20,364 nucleotides of DNA from an uncultured bacterium (GCA_947169755.1 CAMVQX010000013.1:1-20364); one strand, 5' to 3'. Shown: positions 7,205 through 15,112, numbered from the stretch's first letter. A program made the numbers and translations. Notes: a model not told the origin generated them from the sequence alone.

Positions 7205-8332
7205 ATGCACGATTTTATTTTAAGAGAAATTAAAGACACAAATATAGAAAACGAAATAAAAAAAATAGGTTTTGACACTTCCTACACTAACAGAGCTGCA
7301 GAAAAATTTGATTATAAAAATATAAAAATCTATAATCTTTCACCGGCGCAAGCAAATATTATTAAACAAACAGCCCTATCTATCGGTGCAGATTGCGCAA
7401 CACACAGAGATGTTATAACCGGAAAAATTGAAAAATCCGATTGCATTTTAGGTGGAAGTGTTTCTCAACTGAAAAAAATTGCAGAAAAGCTAAAATTTCA
7501 GCCATTTGGGTTGAAAACACTCGGAGAAAAGCTTTTAACAACAGAAGTTTCACCAAAAAATGGATGTAAAATCGTCGGAATTTTAAACATAACAGAAAAT
7601 TCATTCTCAGACGGCGGATTGTACAACGATTTTGAAAATGCAAAAAGCCATCTGCTTGAAATGATAAATGACGGTGCTGATATTATTGATATAGGTGCTG
7701 AAAGTACAAAACCGTATTCTTCATCTGTTGATGAAAAAACACAATTAGAAAAACTTTTACCGATAATTGATTTTGCAAAAGATAAAGCTACTTTGAGTGT
7801 AGATACTCGAAGTTCACAAGTAGCAGAAGAGTGTTTAAAAGCCGGTGCAAAAATTATCAATGATGTTTCAGGTTTTGATTACGACAAAAAAATGCCTGAT
7901 ATAATAGCTAAATATAATTGTCCTATTGTTATTCAACACTCAAAGGGTACACCTGAAAATATGCAAGATACCCCGAAATATGAAGATGTAATTGAAGAAA
8001 TATATCTTGAGTTATACAGAAAATGTGAGTTTGCAAAATCAAAAGGGATTGAAAATATCATAATTGATCCGGGTATCGGCTTTGGCAAAAACAGAGAAAA
8101 TAATTTTGAAATCATTCGTCGAGTTGAAGAATTCAAATCACTTGGATATCCTGTAATGCTTGGAATATCAAGAAAGAGCTTTCTGAACCTTGAAGATAAT
8201 TTAGAGCGAGATATTTTTACAACAGCAATAAATGCACTTGCTACTGAAAGAAATGTAGATTATATACGTGTTCATAATGTAAAAATGCACAAAACCCTGA
8301 TTGATTTGATGAAAATGTTTATGGTAGAATAA
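7205..8332 (+). CDS. folP: dihydropteroate synthase with N-terminal extension
   Basis: Joins p-aminobenzoate to hydroxymethyl-dihydropterin diphosphate in folate synthesis; it is the sulfonamide target. The TIM-barrel part starts near residue 120 and shows GILNITENSFSDGG, DIIDIGAESTKPYSS, LSVDTRS, IINDVSGFD, DPGIGFGKNREN, LGISRKSF and the C-terminal IRVHNV. The usual MHxxG loop reads IQHSKGTPENMQ. At 375 residues it is about 100 longer than the common enzyme. The extra N-terminus (containing SPAQANIIKQTALSIGADCATHRDV and, at its end, LKFQPFGLKTLGEKL) matches an extension I know from some longer bacterial FolP proteins. The start has no ribosome site but a -10 box just upstream. gatB follows after 21 nt in the same direction. 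Confidence 0.95.
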   Translation: MHDFILREIKDTNIENEIKKIGFDTSYTNRAAEKFDYKNIKIYNLSPAQANIIKQTALSIGADCATHRDVITGKIEKSDCILGGSVSQLKKIAEKLKFQPFGLKTLGEKLLTTEVSPKNGCKIVGILNITENSFSDGGLYNDFENAKSHLLEMINDGADIIDIGAESTKPYSSSVDEKTQLEKLLPIIDFAKDKATLSVDTRSSQVAEECLKAGAKIINDVSGFDYDKKMPDIIAKYNCPIVIQHSKGTPENMQDTPKYEDVIEEIYLELYRKCEFAKSKGIENIIIDPGIGFGKNRENNFEIIRRVEEFKSLGYPVMLGISRKSFLNLEDNLERDIFTTAINALATERNVDYIRVHNVKMHKTLIDLMKMFMVE

Positions 8333-8353
8333 AACCATAAATAAGGAGATATT

Positions 8354-9796
8354 ATGGAAGATTTAAGAGATAAGTATGAAGTTGTAATCGGTTTGGAAGT
8401 TCACGCACAGTTAAAAACCAAATCAAAAATATTTGCACCGGATACAAACGAGTTCGGGCAGGAACCAAACAGCCTGACAAGTCCTATTACACTTGGAATG
8501 CCGGGGGTTTTACCTGTGTTGAACAAAGAAGTTGTTAATATGGGTATACTAACAGGTCTTGCATTGAATTGTGAAATTCCGGAACGCTGCAAATTCGACA
8601 GAAAACAGTATTTTTATCCTGATCTTCCGAAAGGTTATCAAATATCACAATATGATGAACCTATTTGCGTTAACGGATATCTAAACGTTAAAGGCAAAAG
8701 AATCGGTATCACAAGAGCTCACTTGGAAGAAGATGCCGGAAAGCTTGTACACGCAGGCTCTGACGGTATTGCAGGTTCAAGCTACTCTTTAGTTGACTTG
8801 AACCGTGCAGGAACACCTCTTTTGGAAATCGTATCAGAACCTGATATGAGAAGTTCTGAAGAAGCAAGAAACTACATGGAAGAATTGAGAAATATAGTTC
8901 GCTATATCGGCGTTTGCGACGGAAACCTCGAAGAAGGGTCTATGAGATGTGATGCAAATATCTCAATTATGCCAAAAGGGTCAAAAACATTCGGAACACG
9001 TGCCGAAATTAAAAACGTAAACAGTTTTTCAGCACTCCAAAGAGCTATTGAATACGAAATTGACAGACAAATTGAAATTGTGGAAGAAGGCGGAGAAGTT
9101 GTTCAAGAAACAAGACTTTGGGATGATAATTCACGTGAAACTAAATCTATGCGCGGCAAAGAAGATGCTCATGATTACAGATACTTCCCAGAACCGGATT
9201 TGATGCCTTTAAAAATTTCAAGAGAATGGGTACAAGAAATCAAAGACAAGATGCCGGAACTTCCTCAACAAAAACGTGAACGTTATATGTCTTTAGGTTT
9301 GAGCGAATATGATGCATCTGTAATTGTTGAACAAATGGGACTTGCCCTGTTCTTTGATAAAGTTTTAGAGCTGGGTGCATCTCCAAAAATTGCCGTAAAC
9401 TTTATTATGGGTGAAATTGCAGCATATTTAAAAGAAGAAAAACTTGAAATAACAGATACAAAATTAACACCGGAAAATCTTGTTGAATTGATTTCTCTGA
9501 TTGAAAAAAACACAATCTCAAACAACATAGGTAAACAAATCATCATTGATATGATGAAAGATGGCACACCGGCTTCAAAAATTGTTGAAGACAGAGGTTT
9601 GAGCCAAATTTCTGACACAGGTGCAATCAAAGATGTAGCTAAAAAGGTTGTTGAAGCTCATCCAAACGAAGTTGCAGCATATAAAGGCGGTAAAGTTCAG
9701 CTTTTAGGCTTCTTTGTCGGACAGGTTATGAAAGAAACAAAAGGCAGAGCTAACCCTAAAGCTGTTAATGAAATATTGAAAGAAATATTAGGATAA
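8354..9796 (+). CDS. gatB: Asp-tRNA(Asn)/Glu-tRNA(Gln) amidotransferase subunit B
   Basis: Subunit of the GatCAB complex, which amidates mischarged Glu-tRNA(Gln) and/or Asp-tRNA(Asn); GatB activates the carboxylate with ATP and binds the tRNA. The 480-residue length is standard. The N-terminal kinase-like domain opens with YEVVIGLEVHAQL (E15 and H17 at the metal site), KFDRKQYFYPDLPKGYQISQ, LEEDAGKL, the family signature SLVDLNRAGTPLLEIVSEPDM (148-168), MRCDANIS and HDYRYFPEPDL. The YqeY-type tail domain (about 330-480) follows, with a typical end GKANPxxVNEIL-like run. AAGGAG upstream of the ATG. gatA and gatC are not adjacent, as in cyanobacteria-like genomes. The stop overlaps the next ATG as TAATG. 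Confidence 0.97.
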   Translation: MEDLRDKYEVVIGLEVHAQLKTKSKIFAPDTNEFGQEPNSLTSPITLGMPGVLPVLNKEVVNMGILTGLALNCEIPERCKFDRKQYFYPDLPKGYQISQYDEPICVNGYLNVKGKRIGITRAHLEEDAGKLVHAGSDGIAGSSYSLVDLNRAGTPLLEIVSEPDMRSSEEARNYMEELRNIVRYIGVCDGNLEEGSMRCDANISIMPKGSKTFGTRAEIKNVNSFSALQRAIEYEIDRQIEIVEEGGEVVQETRLWDDNSRETKSMRGKEDAHDYRYFPEPDLMPLKISREWVQEIKDKMPELPQQKRERYMSLGLSEYDASVIVEQMGLALFFDKVLELGASPKIAVNFIMGEIAAYLKEEKLEITDTKLTPENLVELISLIEKNTISNNIGKQIIIDMMKDGTPASKIVEDRGLSQISDTGAIKDVAKKVVEAHPNEVAAYKGGKVQLLGFFVGQVMKETKGRANPKAVNEILKEILG

Positions 9797-10857
9797 TGTT
9801 ATTTTTCAAAACAAAACAAAAATCAAGCATGGAACAGGAAATTTTTGAACAATCCAATGTTCTTGAAAATTTGTTGCAAACTCATGTAAATGATAACAAT
9901 TACATACTTTTTGATATTCCGACTGATATAAAAAAAGTAGTACTTGTAGCAAGTGGTTCTTCCTATCATTGCGCAAGATATGCGGCGGATTTATTTGGAA
10001 ATGTTGCTAATATCGAAGCCAGAGCAATTTACTCAAGTGAGTTTCTCTTAAAATCGACCGTTCCGCATGAAGACACTATTTTGTACGTTTTTATAACCCA
10101 ATCAGGAGAAACTTCCGATACAAATTCAGCGCTTCAAAAAGCAAAAGAATTAGGTATGCGCACCCTTTGTATCACCAACAAAAAAGGCTCTTCAATTTGG
10201 GAAGGTTCTGATTTTCAAATAGATTGTCATGCCGGTGAAGAAAAAAGCATTGCAGCAACAAAATCTTTGACATGCCAAATGCTATGCTGCACACTTTTGG
10301 TTTTGAAATATGCAGCACACAAAGGAATTGATATTTCACCATACATTGAACAGTTAAAAACATTGTCTCAAAAAATTGATGAAACTTATACGCTACACAA
10401 GGAAATTAAAAAAACTGCAAAATTTTTATCTAAATACAAAAACATTGTAATCACTGCTGATGGTATCTCTTATGCTATTGCAAAAGAAGCTTCTTTAAAA
10501 ATTAAAGAAACATCATATATCAATGTATATTCAAGTATATTGGGCGAATTTATGCATGGGCATGTCGCTGTTTTGAATAACAAACCTGCACATATTCATA
10601 TTGCAATAGAAGAACTAACATATACCGCAATTAAAAATTTGAACAAAATAAAAGACGATTATAAAGCCCCATTGTGTGTAATCGGATATTCAAACGAAAA
10701 AATTTCACCGAAATTTCATTTGGATGTTCTTTGTGAAAGTCCTATTGTAAAATCGTTCTGCATTGTTGTTATAGTTCAATTATTGGCACTCGAAATTGCA
10801 ACTGCTTTACACAGAAACGTTGACAAACCTCATGGGCTCAATAAAGTAGTTCAATAA
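9796..10857 (+). CDS. double SIS-domain sugar-phosphate enzyme, GlmS isomerase-like
   Basis: The 353-residue product equals the isomerase half of glucosamine-6-phosphate synthase without its glutaminase half. It starts with a GlmS-like MEQEIFEQ helix. SIS domain 1 has VASGSSYHCARYA and FITQSGETSDTNSALQKAKE (sugar-phosphate Ser/Thr loop), then EKSIAATKSLTCQ. SIS domain 2 has AKEASLKIKETSYIN and GEFMHGHVAVL, and the tail is DKPHGLNKVVQ. By comparison with GlmS, the Glu of KEASLKIKE, the His of FMHGH and the tail Lys of LNK, which do ring opening and isomerisation, are kept. It may be a deaminating isomerase of the NagB-II/AgaS kind (glucosamine-6-P to fructose-6-P plus ammonia). It is coupled to gatB by TAATG and ends 1 nt from the convergent pheS. 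Confidence 0.85.
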   Translation: MLFFKTKQKSSMEQEIFEQSNVLENLLQTHVNDNNYILFDIPTDIKKVVLVASGSSYHCARYAADLFGNVANIEARAIYSSEFLLKSTVPHEDTILYVFITQSGETSDTNSALQKAKELGMRTLCITNKKGSSIWEGSDFQIDCHAGEEKSIAATKSLTCQMLCCTLLVLKYAAHKGIDISPYIEQLKTLSQKIDETYTLHKEIKKTAKFLSKYKNIVITADGISYAIAKEASLKIKETSYINVYSSILGEFMHGHVAVLNNKPAHIHIAIEELTYTAIKNLNKIKDDYKAPLCVIGYSNEKISPKFHLDVLCESPIVKSFCIVVIVQLLALEIATALHRNVDKPHGLNKVVQ

Positions 10858-10858
10858 A

Positions 10859-11893
10859 TTAAAACTGCTTTAAGAATCTTTCGTCGTTGTTGAAGAATAA
10901 TCTTATATCATCAACGGCATATTTTAGCATTGCAAGACGTTCAACTCCCATGCCAAACGCAAATCCGGAATAAATATCAGGATCAATACCGACTTCTCTC
11001 AGGACATTGGGATCAACCATCCCGCAACCCAAAACTTCCAGCCATCCTGTACCTGAACATGTTCTGCAGCCTTTACCCTCACACATAATACATTGAACAT
11101 CAACTTCAGCTGACGGCTCTGTAAACGGGAAAAAACTATTTCTAAATCTTGTCGGACGACTTGCTCCAAAATATATTCTGATGAATTCGTTTAAAACACC
11201 TTTTAAATCCCCAAATGTTATATCTTTGTCGACATACAAACCTTCAATCTGATGGAAGAAGTTGTTTTTACGGGCATTTATGTTTTCATTTCTGTAAACT
11301 CTTCCGGGTGAAATAATTCTAATCGGAGGATTTTTACCTTCCATTGCGTGAATTTGTGCATTAGAAGTTTGACTCCTCAAAACAACGTTCTGCGCAATCT
11401 CTGTATAAAAAGTATCCTGAACATCACGTGCAGGATGGTCTTTTGGCACATTCAACGCATCAAAATTAAAATATTCAGTTTCAACTTCAGGAGCATCTTT
11501 TTGTGAAACAACAGAAAAACCCAAAGTTTGGAAAATTGATGTAATCTCGTTTGTAGTTGAAGTCAACAAATGTACTTTTCCCTTCGGGGTATATTTTCCC
11601 GGCAAAGTAATATCAATACGCTCTTTCATCAATTTTTCATTTAATTCTTTTTTATAAAATTCATCATGTTTAGTTTTTAAAGCAGCTTCAAGCTTTTGAG
11701 TAATTTCATTTGCCAATGATCCAACTACTCTTTTATCCTCATCAGACAAATTTTTAAGATTCTTTTTTATTTCATTAAATTCACCTTTGCGGCTTAAATA
11801 TTTTCCTCTTACTTCTTCAAGCTCTGCAATTGTTGAAACCTTTGCCAAATCTTGAGTTGCATTTTCATATATTTTTTCAAGTTGTTGTTTCAT
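10859..11893 (-). CDS. pheS: phenylalanine-tRNA ligase alpha subunit
   Basis: Catalytic subunit of the PheS2PheT2 enzyme that charges tRNA(Phe). At 344 residues it has the N-terminal coiled-coil arm (about 1-95) for tRNA, then the class II core: GKVHLLTSTTNEI, YFNFDALNVPKDHPARD, LRSQTSNAQIHAM (motif 1/2 region), ISPGRVYRNENINARKNNFFHQIEGL (motif 2), FPFTEPSAEVDV and the motif 3 end AFGMGVERLAMLKY. A cysteine knuckle, CIMCEGKGCRTC, lies before WLEVLGCGMV, as in many bacterial PheS proteins. pheT is not next door. The gene is third in an apparent kdsA-hydrolase-pheS operon, 11 nt after the hydrolase, with AGAGG before its ATG. Confidence 0.97.
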   Translation of the reverse strand: MKQQLEKIYENATQDLAKVSTIAELEEVRGKYLSRKGEFNEIKKNLKNLSDEDKRVVGSLANEITQKLEAALKTKHDEFYKKELNEKLMKERIDITLPGKYTPKGKVHLLTSTTNEITSIFQTLGFSVVSQKDAPEVETEYFNFDALNVPKDHPARDVQDTFYTEIAQNVVLRSQTSNAQIHAMEGKNPPIRIISPGRVYRNENINARKNNFFHQIEGLYVDKDITFGDLKGVLNEFIRIYFGASRPTRFRNSFFPFTEPSAEVDVQCIMCEGKGCRTCSGTGWLEVLGCGMVDPNVLREVGIDPDIYSGFAFGMGVERLAMLKYAVDDIRLFFNNDERFLKQF

Positions 11894-11904
11894 TTTACTG
11901 CCTC

Positions 11905-12516
11905 TTAAATTAATTCATTATATTTATTTTCGTGTCCTATTGTCGTTTTCGGTCCGTGTCCCGGATAAACTTCTATTTTATCATTTAGTTTAAATAGTTT
12001 GTTTTTAACGCTGTTTTCAAGCTTTTTAAAATTACCGCCGAACAAATCAGTTCTTCCGACACTTTCTCTAAATAAAGTATCCCCCGAAAATAGTTTGTCG
12101 TCAATCTCATAGCAAACTCCACCTTCTGTGTGCCCCGGAGTCGAAATAACTTTTATTTTCAAATTTCCAACAGACAATAAATCACCGTCAGATACAAATT
12201 TTTCATAAGTCGGCGGAACACTGTCAGGCAAATTAAAAAGCCTTGTAAATTCATTTATGTTATCCGATACTATCAAATCATTTTTATTGATTACCGCTTT
12301 TGCATTTAAAGCTTTTTTCAAATCATTCAATCCCATAATATGATCAAAATGTCCATGAGTAAGCAAAATAAATTCAATATCATATCCCTTCGAAGCTTCA
12401 ATAAGCTCAGGAAGCATTTCTGTTGCATCAATAAGGACTCCTTTTTTAGACTCCTCATCTAATACAAGATACATATTATTTTCCAATTGACCGGCAACAA
12501 ATTGTTTTATAATCAT
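11905..12516 (-). CDS. glyoxalase II-like metallo-beta-lactamase-fold hydrolase
   Basis: A 203-residue metallo-hydrolase of the MBL superfamily. The two-metal site is complete: THGHFDH (H54, H56, D58, H59), PGHTEG (H129), SGDTLF (D146) and YPGHG (H187). The SVGRTDLFGG loop and the short length, lacking the C-terminal helical domain of true glyoxalase II, place it with YcbL-type hydrolases. These cleave hydroxyacyl-glutathione-like thioesters or have undefined substrates. The ATG overlaps the kdsA stop as ATGA, so it is in the kdsA-pheS transcript and probably translationally coupled. The context gives no clue to the substrate. Confidence 0.92.
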   Translation of the reverse strand: MIIKQFVAGQLENNMYLVLDEESKKGVLIDATEMLPELIEASKGYDIEFILLTHGHFDHIMGLNDLKKALNAKAVINKNDLIVSDNINEFTRLFNLPDSVPPTYEKFVSDGDLLSVGNLKIKVISTPGHTEGGVCYEIDDKLFSGDTLFRESVGRTDLFGGNFKKLENSVKNKLFKLNDKIEVYPGHGPKTTIGHENKYNELI

Positions 12517-13334
12517 TTCCTTACCAATTCAAAAATATCTTTGCAAACTTTAAATAATTCTTCAGCTTGGGATATTGAAATCATATTAGGCCCATCACAA
12601 AGTCCTTTATCAGGATTTGGGTGAACTTCAAAGAACAGAGCATTTGCACCTGCCGCAATAGCAGCTTTTGCAAGTGTCGGAACGAATTTTCTGTCTCCGC
12701 CTGAGCATGAACCGTTTGCCCCCGGCAATTGTACACTGTGAGTTGCATCAAATACAACAGGATAACCCGTTTCCTGCATAATAGGAATTGCTCTAAAATC
12801 TACAACCAGATTGTTATAGCCAAAAGTGCAGCCTCTATCCGTCAAAAGAATTTTGTTATTCCCGCTTTCTTCAACTTTTTTGACAAGAGTTGCCATCTGT
12901 TCCGGTGCTAAAAACTGACCTTTTTTAATATTAATAATTTTATCAGTTTTTGCGGCTGCAACCAATAAATCAGTCTGACGACAAAGAAATGCAGGAATTT
13001 GAAGTATATCGGCAACTTTAGAAACAGGCTCGGCTTGCTCAGGTAAATGAATATCTGTAACAATCGGAATGTTATACTTATCCTTTATCGCTTGAAGCAT
13101 TTCAAGCCCTTTTTCAAGACCAGGACCGCGATAAGAATGAATTGACGAACGATTTGCCTTATCAAAAGACGATTTAAACACAAAATTTATTCCTAAATCA
13201 TCAGTAATTTTTTTTAAACCCTTTGCAGTTTCATCAACAACATCCATACTTTCAAGAACACATGGTCCTGCAAGTACAGTAAGTTTATCCCCGCCAATTT
13301 CAAAATCCCTCAGTTTTACAATCTTTGTTTCCAT
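12513..13334 (-). CDS. kdsA: 3-deoxy-D-manno-octulosonate 8-phosphate synthase
   Basis: Condenses phosphoenolpyruvate with arabinose-5-phosphate to Kdo-8-phosphate for LPS inner core, so the cell should have an outer membrane with Kdo. The reading frame extends to 13352, but I place the start at 13334 (METKIVKL, 273 residues) because an extended -10 box ends 6 nt upstream of that ATG. The barrel shows AGPCVLES, FKSSFDKANRSS, RGPGLEKGL, TDIHLPEQ, QIPAFLCRQTDL, NIKKGQFLAP, TDRGCTFGYNNLVVD, VFDATHSVQLPG, FEVHPNP and CDGPN. The Cys in GPC (C25), with the later His, Glu and Asp, fits the metal-dependent class rather than the Asn-containing metal-free class of E. coli. It is first in the operon with the hydrolase and pheS. 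Confidence 0.96.
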   Translation of the reverse strand: METKIVKLRDFEIGGDKLTVLAGPCVLESMDVVDETAKGLKKITDDLGINFVFKSSFDKANRSSIHSYRGPGLEKGLEMLQAIKDKYNIPIVTDIHLPEQAEPVSKVADILQIPAFLCRQTDLLVAAAKTDKIINIKKGQFLAPEQMATLVKKVEESGNNKILLTDRGCTFGYNNLVVDFRAIPIMQETGYPVVFDATHSVQLPGANGSCSGGDRKFVPTLAKAAIAAGANALFFEVHPNPDKGLCDGPNMISISQAEELFKVCKDIFELVRK

Positions 13335-13340
13335 ACAATA

Positions 13341-13349
13341 ATTGTAGCA
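13341..13349 (-). promoter_or_regulatory. extended -10 promoter of kdsA, predicted leaderless
   Basis: On the minus strand TGcTACAAT ends 6 nt before the ATG at 13334. There is no Shine-Dalgarno upstream of either possible kdsA start and no strong -35, so the extended -10 probably carries recognition. The box fixes the likely start codon. Confidence 0.55.
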
Positions 13350-13372
13350 CAAAATTTTATAATAAGATAATT

Positions 13373-13576
13373 TTATTCATATAATGATATAATTTGTCTG
13401 AATTTTTCAATATTATCAAATGAGGTTTTGATATTCTTTTTCAAAATATTAAACAGAGTTTCAAACTTGCCTTCTCCTTCAGTAATTTCATATAAAACAT
13501 CCAAAATATATTTTGATTCAAGCAAATTGCTAGATATAGATTTTGCCAAATATTCAAGTTCCTCATCCTTTTGCAT
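13373..13576 (-). CDS. 67-residue helical protein of unknown function
   Basis: Unrecognised. A TTG in frame at 13591 is part of the ribosome site; the true start is the ATG at 13576, 6 nt after a very strong GGAGGAG (plus-strand 13583-13589). The 67-residue product is acidic and predicted all-helical, with no Cys, no membrane segment and no known motif (for example SISSNLLESKYILDVLYEI). The excellent ribosome site argues for a real, well-translated gene. It lies 38 nt upstream of kdsA in the same direction, but kdsA has its own promoter, and it is divergent from tcdA. Confidence 0.8.
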   Translation of the reverse strand: MQKDEELEYLAKSISSNLLESKYILDVLYEITEGEGKFETLFNILKKNIKTSFDNIEKFRQIISLYE

Positions 13577-13652
13577 ACTATTCTCCTCCAAAAAAAATTA
13601 AACGACATTTTAACCATAAAATATATACAACAATGTTATAATTACGTTGTAA

Positions 13653-13668
13653 CAAAATTATAATTTTG
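13653..13668. promoter_or_regulatory. 16-nt perfect palindrome, possible operator between divergent genes
   Basis: CAAAATTATAATTTTG is self-complementary over 16 nt. It overlaps the candidate -35 of tcdA (13666-13671) and lies about 77 nt upstream of the divergent 67-residue gene, where a repressor could act on both. In AT-rich DNA such palindromes also arise by chance, so confidence is low. Confidence 0.3.
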
Positions 13669-13693
13669 CTTGTATACATTTTTGATTTAAAAT
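13666..13693 (+). promoter_or_regulatory. promoter of tcdA, predicted leaderless
   Basis: TTGCTT (13666-13671), a 16-nt spacer and TAAAAT (13688-13693), ending 6 nt before the ATG at 13700. The seven bases before the ATG are all T or A with no ribosome site. Confidence 0.5.
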
Positions 13694-13699
13694 TTTTTT

Positions 13700-14410
13700 A
13701 TGCAAGAACAATTTTCCAGAACACAATTATTAATAGGTGAAGAAGGTATAAAAAAACTTCAGCAATCCCATATCGCTTTATTTGGTATCGGCGGTGTCGG
13801 CGGATATGTTGCGGAAGCTTTGGTTAGAAGCGGGATAGGTGCAATCGATTTGGTTGACAATGATGACGTATGTACATCAAATTTGAACCGCCAAATCATT
13901 GCAACATATTCAACTATCGGAATGTCAAAAGTTGATGCCGCAGAAAAAAGATTAAAAGATATTAATCCTGAAGTAAAAATTAAAAAGGTCAAAACCTTCT
14001 ACACTCCGGAAACTGCACATTTGTTTGACTTTTCAAAATATGATTATGTGGTGGATGCGATAGATACTGTTGTCGGGAAACTTTCATTGATAGAAGAAAG
14101 CAAAAAATCAGGTATTCCAATAATTTCTTCAATGGGGGCAGGGAATAAATTAAATCCGACGGCATTTGAAGTCGCAGATATATCTAAAACATCTGTTTGC
14201 CCGCTTGCCCGCGTAATCAGACAGGAGTTAAAAAAACGTAAAATTTCCAAAGTTAAAGTTGTTTATTCAAAAGAACCGCCAATAAAACCGCTCCAATCAA
14301 ATGAAGAATCCGTCAAACACCAAATACCGGGAAGTACTGCATTTGTCCCCCCGGTAGTCGGTTTAATTATTGCATCAGAGATTGTAAAGGATTTGATTAA
14401 TAATCCATAA
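13700..14410 (+). CDS. tcdA: tRNA threonylcarbamoyladenosine dehydratase (TcdA/CsdL)
   Basis: ThiF/MoeB/E1-like ATP-dependent enzyme that cyclises the t6A base at tRNA position 37 to ct6A. The 236-residue length and sequence fit TcdA rather than MoeB or ThiF. The N-terminus FSRTQLLIGEEGIKKL is followed by the nucleotide fold FGIGGVGGYVAEALVRSGIG, the DNDDVCTSNLNRQI loop, DYVVDAIDTVVGKL, ISSMGAGNKLNPT, DISKTSVCPLARVIRQELKKRKI and VYSKEPP. The MoeB/ThiF-type zinc CxxC pairs are absent, as expected for TcdA. The upstream sequence has a -10 box and no ribosome site. The 3' end overlaps the convergent prepilin gene by 14 nt. Confidence 0.93.
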   Translation: MQEQFSRTQLLIGEEGIKKLQQSHIALFGIGGVGGYVAEALVRSGIGAIDLVDNDDVCTSNLNRQIIATYSTIGMSKVDAAEKRLKDINPEVKIKKVKTFYTPETAHLFDFSKYDYVVDAIDTVVGKLSLIEESKKSGIPIISSMGAGNKLNPTAFEVADISKTSVCPLARVIRQELKKRKISKVKVVYSKEPPIKPLQSNEESVKHQIPGSTAFVPPVVGLIIASEIVKDLINNP

Positions 14411-15083
14411 CCCAACCATTCTCAATTATACGGGCAGCACATAACCACCCGCTTCTTGCAGCTGCCGGATCGCACCCACCATTAGTTTTCCAATAACTAT
14501 ATCCATTATCTTCTTTACTTCCTGCTGGATACAATCTTCCATTATTAGCTAAATTAAAATTAAACATATCTCGTCCGTATTGATTTGGTCCTTTTTCACC
14601 ATTTACGTCAATTAAAATTCCACCTAGAGAAGCTGTAGGAGAACCACTAAACGTAGTTCTATAGAAACCAGATGTATATAAAATTATACCATCACTCAGG
14701 TAGATGGATGCAAACTGAGGAGGTTGTGCATATTTAAATCCATCTAAATACTTGTAATTAATTGGTATTGTACCATATTCATCATTCTTGATGATTTTAA
14801 AATATTTATCCAGATTGTATTTTAATGTCGGTCTGTAACCGCTAAATGCAATACTCCCTTCTTCACGAAACAGAGAAGTATCTTCTAACTTGTCAACGCC
14901 GTCATCAGCCATAGCCTTTCTAAAACCATTTTCAACAACGCTGACCGCTTTTTTCAATTGATTAACCAAAACCATTTTTTGATATTTTTGCATTAATATT
15001 GGCATTGTTATAGCGGCAACTACACCAATAATACTCAATGTAATCAGTACTTCCGCAAGTGTAAATGCAAATTTCTTCTTCAT
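14397..15083 (-). CDS. type IV pilin/pseudopilin-like protein
   Basis: Class III-type prepilin leader: short basic MKKKFA, then FTLAEVLITLSIIGVVAAITMPIL with the conserved Glu at position 5 after the presumed cut, which forms the helix that anchors in the membrane and packs in the fibre. The residue before the cut is Ala rather than the usual Gly. The 228-residue product has a globular part with Tyr/Gly-rich loops and two Cys near the end (GCDPAAARSGWLC, then AARIIENGWVMDY), which may form a disulfide. AAAGGGA precedes the ATG and a strong promoter lies upstream. No pilus assembly genes are near, so it is an orphan prepilin. It could belong to a pilus, a type II-like secretion system or a competence apparatus. 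Confidence 0.88.
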   Translation of the reverse strand: MKKKFAFTLAEVLITLSIIGVVAAITMPILMQKYQKMVLVNQLKKAVSVVENGFRKAMADDGVDKLEDTSLFREEGSIAFSGYRPTLKYNLDKYFKIIKNDEYGTIPINYKYLDGFKYAQPPQFASIYLSDGIILYTSGFYRTTFSGSPTASLGGILIDVNGEKGPNQYGRDMFNFNLANNGRLYPAGSKEDNGYSYWKTNGGCDPAAARSGWLCAARIIENGWVMDY

Positions 15084-15112
15084 CTATTTCCCTTTTTACA
15101 ATCTACAAAACC

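Noticed and set aside
11060..11110. Cysteine-rich insert in PheS as an unusual fused zinc domain
   Set aside because: The CxxC...C..C knuckle before WLEVLGCGMV is common in bacterial PheS proteins.
13577..13591. TTG start giving a 72-residue version of the gene before kdsA
   Set aside because: The TTG GAG GAG codons are the Shine-Dalgarno itself; the ATG at 13576 is correctly spaced after it.
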